NCBI GenBank assembly: GCA_026692885.1
Contig: JAPLNJ010001006.1
Span: 1-11,718, forward strand
Direction of reading: 5' to 3'
From: Planctomycetota bacterium
GTDB taxonomy: Bacteria; Planctomycetota; Planctomycetia; Pirellulales; Pirellulaceae
Length of the DNA: 11,718 bases
The notes beneath the pieces were generated by a model. It had not been told where the DNA came from, did not search any database, and worked only from the letters and a program-made list of their open reading frames with translations. A program made the translations under genes and the position numbers. Positions 6,191-11,718 of this stretch are shown one piece after another (the stretch's first letter is position 1; each line of letters starts with the position of its first letter).

Positions 6191-7879
6191 ATGCTTGATA
6201 ATACGCCTGAAGAGTTCGAGGGATCCGAACGCGATAATCGGCTGGCGCTGGTGTTGGCCGAGTTGACCGACGCCACCCTGCGCGGGGAAGCCGTGGACCT
6301 GGAGGCCGCGTGCGGCAGCCACCCGGATTTGGCGCAGGAATTGCGCGAACTTTGGGCCGCTGCGATGGTGGCTGATGTCGCAGGCAATTGCTCGCGACCC
6401 GATGCGCGGCCCGACGTCGCGGACTCGCCGAATTCGACCCTGAAACTCCCTTGCCGATTGGGAGATTATGAATTGCTGGAGGAGTTGGGGCGGGGTGGGA
6501 TGGGGGTTGTCTACAAGGCCCGCCAGCTATCCCTGGACCGCGAAGTGGCGGTCAAGATGATCCTCCAAGGGCAGTTAGCCTCGGCCTCTGACCGCCAGCG
6601 GTTTCGAGCGGAATCCGAAGCGGCCGCGCAACTGGACCATCCCGGCATCGTCCAGGTTTACGAAGTCGGTGAACTCAACGGTCAGCCGTACTTCAGCATG
6701 AAGTACATTTCCGGCCGCACGCTTTTGGAACTCTTGAGCGGCGGGCCTCTGCCGCCGCGAGAAGCGGCGTGGATTCTGGCGCAGGTGAGTCGGGCGATTC
6801 ACTACGCCCACGAGAAAGGCGTGCTGCACCGGGATCTCAAACCATCCAACATCTTGATCGACGCTGCGGGCCAACCGCACGTGACCGATTTCGGGTTGGC
6901 CAAGCGAATTACGGAGGCCGCCACGCTGACGAGGACTGGCGCCATCTTGGGCACGCCCGCGTACATGGCACCCGAGCAAGCGGCGGGGATGCGCGGCGCG
7001 GTCGGTGCGGTCAGCGACATCTACAGCCTGGGAGCGATTCTCTACCATTTACTCACCGGGCGGCCACCGTTCCAAGCGGCCTCGGCGTTGGACACGGTGC
7101 TGTTGGTTCTGGAGCAAGATCCCACTCCGCCGCGGCTGGTCTATCCGCGCGCGGATCGGGATCTCGAGATGATTGCCATGCGATGTCTGCAGAAGCCGGC
7201 GGACTTGCGGTACGAGACGGCGGACGCCCTCGCGCGGGATCTGGAAGCGTATCTTCATGACGAACCGATCGCCGCCCGTAGCGGTCGGTTTGTGCAGGTA
7301 CTCACCCGTCTGTTCCGGGAAACGCACCACGCCGCGTTGTTGGAGAACTGGGGACTCTTGTGGATGTGGCACAGTTTGGTGTTGGTGATCGCTTGTGCTC
7401 TGACGAATGTGCTGTGCCTGCTGCACTACGAAGGACGCTGGTACTACACTGCCTTATGGACGGCTGGGTTGGGCATGTGGGCCGCGGTGTTCTGGGCGTT
7501 GCGACGGCGTGTGGGGCCAGTGACCTTTGTCGAGCGACAGATCGCGCATGTCTGGGGGGCCAGCATGGTAGCCATCGGCCTGCTGTTCTTCGTGGAACTC
7601 CTGCTGGAGATCCCGGTGTTGACGCTCTCGCCAGTCGTCGCCCTGATCACGGGAATGCTATTCTTCATCAAGGCGGGCATTCTTTCGGGCTCGTTCTACA
7701 TCCAGGCCGCGGTGTTGTTCGCGACCGCCTTCGTGATGGCCCTGGTGCCCACGTACTCCCACCTGATCTTCGGCGTCGTCGCTGCCGCCTGTTTCTTTTT
7801 CCCTGGTCTGAAGTACTATCGGCAGCGCAATCGCAGCCTCCGCACACAGCGGGCACTGGACGGCCACGCGGAAGAATAG
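6191..7879 (+). CDS. PknB-like Ser/Thr protein kinase with polytopic membrane C-terminus
   Basis: A 562-residue protein. The N-terminal extension (about 1-90) carries a motif common in planctomycete kinases (VDLEAACGSHPDLAQELREL). The kinase domain spans about 93-350 and looks active: Gly loop GRGGMGVVY at about 101-109, ATP lysine K122 in AVKM, HRDLKPSN with D215, DFG at 233-235, and APE at 260-262. After the domain come about six hydrophobic spans (roughly 387-410, 417-437, 453-474, 477-498, 500-520, 523-541) and a short basic tail. There is no recognisable extracytoplasmic sensor domain such as PASTA, WD40 or TPR repeats, so the membrane bundle itself may sense or anchor. The frame stays open back to 5882, but that part overlaps the sigma gene in another reading frame and reads like noise. 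The ATG at 6191 fits family length and has GTGGAG just upstream. It is probably co-transcribed with the sigma factor 59 bp before it. Confidence 0.93.
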   Translation: MLDNTPEEFEGSERDNRLALVLAELTDATLRGEAVDLEAACGSHPDLAQELRELWAAAMVADVAGNCSRPDARPDVADSPNSTLKLPCRLGDYELLEELGRGGMGVVYKARQLSLDREVAVKMILQGQLASASDRQRFRAESEAAAQLDHPGIVQVYEVGELNGQPYFSMKYISGRTLLELLSGGPLPPREAAWILAQVSRAIHYAHEKGVLHRDLKPSNILIDAAGQPHVTDFGLAKRITEAATLTRTGAILGTPAYMAPEQAAGMRGAVGAVSDIYSLGAILYHLLTGRPPFQAASALDTVLLVLEQDPTPPRLVYPRADRDLEMIAMRCLQKPADLRYETADALARDLEAYLHDEPIAARSGRFVQVLTRLFRETHHAALLENWGLLWMWHSLVLVIACALTNVLCLLHYEGRWYYTALWTAGLGMWAAVFWALRRRVGPVTFVERQIAHVWGASMVAIGLLFFVELLLEIPVLTLSPVVALITGMLFFIKAGILSGSFYIQAAVLFATAFVMALVPTYSHLIFGVVAAACFFFPGLKYYRQRNRSLRTQRALDGHAEE

Positions 7880-7895
7880 CGAGTCTTGGCCTGCC

Positions 7896-8753
7896 CTACT
7901 CAACGGACGGCGCCAGGGCCAGTTCCTTCAAGGCATCCAGGCTGGCGAGCACGTCTTCGCAGGGGATCTGACGCCAGTGATCGGTCTTGTGCCGCAGCAG
8001 CGCGAGCTTGAAGGCCTCAAACGCATCTGCCAGATCCTCGGGCAACTCGGCCAAGTTCTCGAACGGTCGCACGCACACCACCGCCTCGCCGGGCGGATCG
8101 GCCGCCAAGCTTGACGCGCCGTTCTGCTCGCGTTTCCCAGCGACGTCAGTTGTTTCGTCTCCGAAATCCGGGCCTTCCGGGAGGGGGCGGCCCGCTGACT
8201 CGGCCGTCTGTCCCGAAGACCGCTGGGACGTGGCATCTCGCTCCAGGTTCGGATCGGCGTCCTCGTCCGTCTCGGCAGCCACGATATCCTCGTCGCGCGG
8301 TCTGTCGGCCGCCAGCGAACCCATCGACTCCCAGCGTTTGCGGCGCATTTCGGAGACCGACCAAGCCGACTGGACGGTGCCTTCCAGCCACAGCTCGGCA
8401 TCGTCCCAGTCGAGAGCGGCCTGGAAATGGCTCCAGTAGAGCCCCGCGTAGTCGGTATGGGCCGAGCCGAAGCGTTGATAGACTCGACGCAGTCTACCCA
8501 CATGTTGCCCCGTCACGCCACCAACCCGCCGCGCCCACGCTTCGTCCGCATACTCGGTGGCCGCCGACCTGGCCTCGATCATCGCGGTGCGCCATTCGGC
8601 GATAATCCGGCCTTTTTCCCAGTTCGTCGTGCTGATTAGGTGTTGCCAACGCCCGACGTAGGAGTGCGAGGCGACGTCAACCGACGGAAGCCAAGGCGAA
8701 ACGTCCCCTGTCGCGGTCGCCTCTCCAGAGAGAATCTCAAGGTTTCCTTCCAC
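7896..8753 (-). CDS. Hypothetical protein, planctomycete-conserved type, possibly DNA-binding
   Basis: I do not recognise a named family. From the GTG at 8753 it is 285 residues. The N-terminal half (about 18-142) is a compact, helical, Trp/Arg-rich domain with WLPSVDVASHSYVGRWQHLI, AWARRVGGVTGQHVGRLRRV and YWSHFQAALDWDDAELWLEG. The VGGVTGQHVGRLRRVY stretch could be a helix-turn-helix. The middle (about 145-235) is acidic and low complexity, and a short helical tail follows. I recall proteins with this wording as widespread hypothetical proteins in Pirellulales. There is no signal peptide or membrane span, so it is probably cytoplasmic. The frame opens at TTG 8858, but the GTG at 8753 has AGGAAG 7 bases upstream and was preferred. 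It converges on the kinase gene with 16 bp between stops and lies 186 bp after the TadE-like gene on the same strand. Confidence 0.75.
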   Translation of the reverse strand: MEGNLEILSGEATATGDVSPWLPSVDVASHSYVGRWQHLISTTNWEKGRIIAEWRTAMIEARSAATEYADEAWARRVGGVTGQHVGRLRRVYQRFGSAHTDYAGLYWSHFQAALDWDDAELWLEGTVQSAWSVSEMRRKRWESMGSLAADRPRDEDIVAAETDEDADPNLERDATSQRSSGQTAESAGRPLPEGPDFGDETTDVAGKREQNGASSLAADPPGEAVVCVRPFENLAELPEDLADAFEAFKLALLRHKTDHWRQIPCEDVLASLDALKELALAPSVE

Positions 8754-8760
8754 AATTCGA

Positions 8761-8766
8761 CTTCCT
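8761..8766 (-). promoter_or_regulatory. Ribosome binding site fixing GTG 8753 as start
   Basis: AGGAAG on the minus strand, 7 bases before GTG 8753. The only longer alternative is a TTG at 8858, so this site decides the start in favour of the shorter protein. Confidence 0.5.
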
Positions 8767-8939
8767 GCTGTTGGAGACTTCGGAGCCGCTCCTGAACGCT
8801 GCTGTAACTTAACACGCCCCGGATGAAGCTCCAGGGGCCTCGCAACGAATTGCCCCAACGCAGTTCACAGCAGGACTTTCCCCGCAGAACGTGGCTGGCG
8901 ACCACCGGGGAAAACTTGTCGACAGGTCGGCTGACCCGG

Positions 8940-9362
8940 TCAAGGCAGGACGGGCGTGATTCGTACCAGTTGCTCGCGGATGAGCGTGAATTTGCGGTCG
9001 ATTTGCATCCCGCGCAGGAGATACGGCGTGACCCAGGCGTTGGCATCCAGCGGGACCTGAATCCTAACCGTGACTTCCTTAGTTTGTAGATCGATGACGT
9101 CCGGAGTGACATTGATGGTGGCCTCTCGGGCGCCGACCACCGATAGAATCCCGTTCGCCCGTTCCCACGCTTCCATGGCCGTGGCCCCCGGCACGATGCC
9201 GCAGCGAGCACCTTCAAAAGCCGCCATCTCGACGGTGTGCCGGAGCATGTTCATGCGCGCGAACTCAAAGGCGGCGAAGAAGAACAAGAACACCAGCGGA
9301 GCCACGGCCGCGAACTCTACAGCCGCCGCACCGCTTCTTCGTCCACGTCTCTGTCGCGTCAT
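8940..9362 (-). CDS. TadE-like pseudopilin
   Basis: A 140-residue protein with the TadE layout: basic N-terminus (MTRQRRGRRSG), then AAAVEFAAVAPLVFLFFFAA, giving a G11/A12 type IV prepilin-like cleavage site with Glu at +5 and one membrane helix at about 12-35, then a small beta-rich domain containing VTVRIQVPLDANAW. TadE-family proteins are minor pseudopilins of Tad/Flp pili, cut by a prepilin peptidase and needed for pilus assembly. The frame opens at GTG 9437, overlapping the upstream stop by 4 bases. The ATG at 9362 is preferred because a strong GAGGGAG lies 7 bases upstream and TadE proteins start close to their cleavage site. It is the last of three Tad-like genes on this strand, 71 bp after the vWA gene. 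It appears paralogous to the protein encoded at 10667-11104. Confidence 0.88.
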   Translation of the reverse strand: MTRQRRGRRSGAAAVEFAAVAPLVFLFFFAAFEFARMNMLRHTVEMAAFEGARCGIVPGATAMEAWERANGILSVVGAREATINVTPDVIDLQTKEVTVRIQVPLDANAWVTPYLLRGMQIDRKFTLIREQLVRITPVLP

Positions 9363-9369
9363 CAACAAG

Positions 9370-9376
9370 CTCCCTC
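9370..9376 (-). promoter_or_regulatory. Ribosome binding site fixing ATG 9362 as TadE start
   Basis: GAGGGAG on the minus strand, 7 bases before the ATG. It argues against the upstream GTG at 9437. Confidence 0.6.
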
Positions 9377-9433
9377 TAGTCCCCGTCCGTACTGTCGCCA
9401 TCGCATGTGGGGCGGCGGGGCATCGGTTCAGTC

Positions 9434-10558
9434 TCACTCGGACTGGGTCAATATCGTGACGGTGGTGCGGGACGCCAGAATGACTTCAGCCACCGCACGG
9501 AAGACATTCGGCAAGTCAGCTACGACAGGGGCGGGATGAAATGATCCGCCGGTCAGATTGGCGATCGAGCCCATGAGCGCATTGTCGGCGAAGGATCCGA
9601 TAGTGATCGTGTGGATCACGATCCCTTGGTCTCTAGCCTGCCGAGCGACGTCTTCTGGTTGCATCGTCTGCGTTCCCGCTTCATCGACGAATTGGTATCC
9701 GTCGACTGCCAGCACCATGATCTTCTGATTGAATTTCCGGAATCGCTGATCGGGCGGAAGTTGCTCCTCCAGAAGGAGTGCTCGTCCCTTGTTCATGCCG
9801 TTGCCGATGAACTGCAAATCCAACCTCCCGGCCACCAGGGCGGCCGTAGCTTGGCGGATGAGGTCAAAATTTGAGGTGAAGTTCTGGTCCACGCTGGCCG
9901 TCGTACCAAACGAGACCTGGGCCAACTGGATCTGCTGGGAGTACGGATTCAGCGTGTCCAGAAAACACGGAACAGCTGCCTTAAGAGCGGTCAGTTTGCC
10001 AAAACTCCGCATGGAATTGGCTCGGTCGAGTACCAAGCAGACATCGCAGGTCAGGCGGGTCGCCGTCGCGACCAGCTGAGGCTCGTATGCGGACCTTCCC
10101 AGGACACTGCCGAAGAACAGTGGGACGCTGCCGGACGCGGACGCCGCTAGTTTGCGACCGTCAATGCGTGCGGCACCAAAAGGCGTCACGCCGGGAAGAA
10201 AGGTGGATCGGCCAGTCGTCTGAAACTTGACCTGCCCAAACACAATATCGGCGTCATCCAGGAACAGTGGCTGGCCAGCCACCAAGTTGAGTCCAGCTAC
10301 CTTCCTGGCGGCTTGCCGCGCCAAGTTGACGTCGTTGGTCACATTCAGCGTCGTTACCGCAGCCTTGGCAGCAGCGTCCGTCGACGATCGCAACTCCGCA
10401 TTCACCAGTTCCATGTAGGCGATGTCCACAGAAAAAGCCACGCAGGCAAGAAACAGGACCAACAGCACGGCAATCAGGATCAACATGGCCCCGCGGCGGC
10501 GCGGATTCCGCGGTCGCCGGAGCGGTACAGCGCGTGGGGAGGGTGAGAGCTTGTTCAT
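9434..10558 (-). CDS. TadG-like protein with von Willebrand factor A domain
   Basis: A 374-residue protein. Basic residues 1-23 lead into a membrane helix at about 24-44 (GAMLILIAVLLVLFLACVAF), followed by VDIAYMELVNAELRSSTDAA, the standard start of TadG/Flp-associated proteins, which anchor in the membrane by this helix. A beta-rich stretch follows, then a vWA domain at about 170-365. The metal (MIDAS) site is degenerate. DxSxS is D178-R-A-N-S182 (Ser to Ala), the threonine loop region reads GNGMNKG at 252-258 without an obvious Thr, and the third position is VDG at 285-287. Metal binding may therefore be weakened or lost. TadG proteins are pilus-associated and may help bind surfaces. The ATG at 10558 has no clear ribosome binding site. 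It sits between the two TadE-like genes and is probably part of one operon with them. Confidence 0.9.
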   Translation of the reverse strand: MNKLSPSPRAVPLRRPRNPRRRGAMLILIAVLLVLFLACVAFSVDIAYMELVNAELRSSTDAAAKAAVTTLNVTNDVNLARQAARKVAGLNLVAGQPLFLDDADIVFGQVKFQTTGRSTFLPGVTPFGAARIDGRKLAASASGSVPLFFGSVLGRSAYEPQLVATATRLTCDVCLVLDRANSMRSFGKLTALKAAVPCFLDTLNPYSQQIQLAQVSFGTTASVDQNFTSNFDLIRQATAALVAGRLDLQFIGNGMNKGRALLLEEQLPPDQRFRKFNQKIMVLAVDGYQFVDEAGTQTMQPEDVARQARDQGIVIHTITIGSFADNALMGSIANLTGGSFHPAPVVADLPNVFRAVAEVILASRTTVTILTQSE

Positions 10559-10666
10559 GGCAATCTGCGAATCAGCATCGCGAAGGGGGATAGCTTAAAG
10601 GTCAAGTCCGTACGTCAGGAACGCCAGAATCGAGCAGGAGGGTCTCTCGTTTGCCACACTTCACAC

Positions 10667-11104
10667 TTAATTCGCTTCCTTTAACATGACGCATTTCGCG
10701 GTGACATTCCTGGAGCCGAAGAACCACGGAGGCATGAGGCGATTTGAATCGAGGGGCGCTGTCACTGTGACCGTTACCGGGGATCCCGCCGTCGCCTCGG
10801 CCGGATTACTAGGGTCGAGTTGTACGGTCCCCTGCTGGACCTTGCGTTCGCTCAGCATCCCGTCGGCGCAATCCAGAATCTCTTGGGACGTCCTGGCGGG
10901 TTCGACAGCGCACCGGACAGCTTCGTACGCGGTCGCTTGCAGGGCCTGTCTTAAGAAAATCATGCTGCAGGCTTCGATGGCCGCCAGAACGATCACCATG
11001 ATTACCGGCAAACAGACCGCAAACTCGACTACGGCTGCCCCCGACCTGGCGATGCGGCTTGGTTTTTGGTTTCGCCAACGGCGAATGAGTCTTGCACTGT
11101 CCAT
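10667..11104 (-). CDS. TadE-like pseudopilin, first of the Tad-like gene set
   Basis: A 145-residue protein with a basic N-terminus (MDSARLIRRWRNQKPSRIAR), then SGAAVVEFAVCLPVIMVIVL. G22/A23 is the likely prepilin-peptidase cleavage site and E27 the conserved Glu at +5, with a single membrane helix to about residue 46. The C-terminal half has the small TadE beta domain, with VTVTVTAPLDSNRLMPPWFF paralleling VTVRIQVPLDANAW of the protein encoded at 8940-9362, so the two look like diverged paralogues. The frame opens much further upstream at 11413, but the extra 103 residues look non-coding. The ATG at 11104 gives normal family length, although no ribosome binding site is visible. Its gene is followed by 108 bp and then the TadG/vWA gene on the same strand. 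No other Tad genes (TadA ATPase, RcpA secretin, CpaA peptidase) are in the window. Confidence 0.87.
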   Translation of the reverse strand: MDSARLIRRWRNQKPSRIARSGAAVVEFAVCLPVIMVIVLAAIEACSMIFLRQALQATAYEAVRCAVEPARTSQEILDCADGMLSERKVQQGTVQLDPSNPAEATAGSPVTVTVTAPLDSNRLMPPWFFGSRNVTAKCVMLKEAN

Positions 11105-11415
11105 AAAACGATCTGACTGCAGCCTTGAGTTTCTTGGCCTCCCGCCGGTACAGCGACTGTCTCGTGCACACTCGCCAGCTTTTCGCCGACGGGGTCCGCA
11201 CGTGGCAAGTAGAGTTGTCGCATGACTGTAGGGTAGGTCAGAAACGACCGTGGAAGCCCGGCGGGACTCGCAGGGGCGGCAAAACAGAAAGAAACGAGTG
11301 CCTACTCGCGGCACAATCGTTACCACCAAAACACCGTCGAGCCGACGCAGCTCGGGCCATCGTGAGGAACAGCCGAGAAATGACCTCGGCATTTGCCCAT
11401 TCCCCCCCACCATCT
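11105..11415. other. Upstream region of the Tad-like genes, no gene seen
   Basis: No frame here has convincing composition or a recognisable domain. It should hold the promoter for the minus-strand Tad-like genes, but I find no good -35/-10 pair and no GG-N10-GC sigma-54 signature. Confidence 0.5.
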
Positions 11416-11431
11416 CCCCGGAATACCGGGG
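11416..11431. repeat. Short perfect GC hairpin beside the MITE-like element
   Basis: CCCCGG at 11416-11421 and CCGGGG at 11426-11431 flank an AATA loop, ending 7 bases before the left terminal inverted repeat of the 11439-11570 element. It may be part of the same repeat. Confidence 0.6.
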
Positions 11432-11438
11432 CGAGGGA

Positions 11439-11570
11439 CAACGCCGTTAAGTATTTTGGTAGCCGAATTCGCCAGAATTCGGGTGTTTGGCGTGAATCCG
11501 CGAAGTCTGGCGACTTCGGCTACGACGTACGTGCCGGCTTTTGCCCGCGTCAAAATCCTTAACGGCGTTG
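11439..11570. repeat. 132-bp MITE-like element with terminal inverted repeats and twin hairpins
   Basis: Perfect 13-bp terminal inverted repeats: CAACGCCGTTAAG at 11439-11451 and its complement at 11558-11570. They extend to 20 bp with one mismatch through ATTTTG / CAAAAT. Inside, a roughly 25-bp segment starting GTAGCCGAA (from 11459) recurs inverted and ends at 11523. Each copy is itself a hairpin: 8-bp stem and GCCA loop at 11463-11482, and 7-bp stem and TGGC loop at 11501-11518. The right arm carries a 27-bp extra piece (11524-11550) absent from the left. No protein is encoded, and I see no convincing target-site duplication. It looks like a non-autonomous element mobilised by a transposase encoded elsewhere, or a structured intergenic repeat. 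Confidence 0.8.
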
Positions 11571-11617
11571 GGGGCCCTGATCATAAGGTGGCGCAAAACG
11601 CTAGCAGCAGGGGGTCA

Positions 11618-11696
11618 GGGTGGCTGGCGGCAGAGTGCAGCGATGCCCCAGAAACCGGGTACTGGGGCTTCGCTTAGGCTCAGCCGCCAGCCACCC
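11618..11696. repeat. 79-bp nested palindrome (REP-like)
   Basis: GGGTGGCTGGCGGC at 11618-11631 is exactly complementary to 11683-11696 (14 bp). Inside, AGCGA plus GCCCCAG (11639-11651) pairs with CTGGGGC plus TCGCT (11662-11674) around a 10-base loop, with a single T/T mismatch. The whole unit folds into a long interrupted hairpin. No T-run follows. It is unrelated in sequence to the neighbouring 132-bp element and probably belongs to a different dispersed family. Confidence 0.8.
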
Positions 11697-11718
11697 GGCC
11701 CGTTGCCAGCACCAACAG

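Noticed and set aside
8917..8924. TGTCGACA palindrome downstream of the second TadE-like gene as an operator
   Set aside because: An 8-bp palindrome is expected by chance at this length, and I find no second copy or promoter context.
9363..9437. GTG start at 9437 for the second TadE-like gene, with a 4-base overlap to the vWA stop
   Set aside because: The overlap is attractive, but the ATG at 9362 has a strong ribosome binding site and the expected short basic leader before the cleavage site.
11105..11413. N-terminal extension of the first TadE-like protein
   Set aside because: The additional 103 residues have no TadE character and would put the prepilin cleavage site over 120 residues from the start, unlike the family.
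1..11718. CRISPR array, tRNA or rRNA genes, integrase or transposase genes
   Set aside because: No regularly spaced direct repeats, no cloverleaf or rRNA-like sequence and no DDE, Y1 or tyrosine-recombinase coding region were seen.

Overview
The window looks like chromosomal DNA from a planctomycete, most likely from the Pirellulales or a close group. The reasons are high GC, a Planctomycetaceae-type ECF sigma factor next to a membrane Ser/Thr kinase, a fused anti-sigma/macroglobulin-like membrane protein, a planctomycete-style protein of unknown function, and many hairpin-rich intergenic repeats. I see no tRNA, rRNA, CRISPR array, integrase or transposase gene.

Layout from left to right. 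(1) 1-1021 is decayed accessory DNA. It holds a short remnant resembling the C-terminal part of large DUF4157/eCIS-type toxin proteins (154-about 404). The remnant runs into a nested inverted-repeat cluster (405-678), followed by about 340 bp without a supported gene. (2) 1022-5143 (minus) is a two-gene signalling operon: an ECF sigma factor followed, 3 bp after its stop, by a 1190-residue membrane protein. That protein joins an anti-sigma-like cytoplasmic N-terminus to an extracytoplasmic MG2/alpha-2-macroglobulin-like body. (3) 5144-5501 is a divergent control region with two hairpin repeats, a possible promoter and a leader hairpin. (4) 5502-7879 (plus) encodes a second, unrelated ECF sigma factor and a PknB-like Ser/Thr kinase with about six C-terminal membrane segments. 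(5) 7896-8753 (minus), convergent with the kinase, encodes an unrecognised soluble protein. (6) 8940-11104 (minus) is a TadE - TadG/vWA - TadE set of Flp-pilus-type pseudopilin and surface proteins without the rest of the Tad machinery. (7) 11105-11718 is intergenic and holds a 132-bp MITE-like element with two internal hairpins and a separate 79-bp palindrome.

Inferred working model: sigma factor and anti-sigma/macroglobulin protein form a transmembrane envelope-sensing pair. The second sigma factor and the kinase form a separate pair in which phosphorylation is the likely control. Both pairs are read outward from one repeat-containing intergenic region. The Tad-like genes would make minor pilins or a surface vWA protein. 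Their pilus motor, secretin and prepilin peptidase must lie elsewhere, or the proteins act independently.

The most unusual items are the fused anti-sigma protein without a zinc motif, the TadG-like protein with a degenerate MIDAS metal site, the 11439-11570 element whose two hairpins show a paired (compensatory) base change, and the unknown protein at 7896-8753. I did not find a clearly new multi-gene system. All identifications come from reading motifs, not from database searches.
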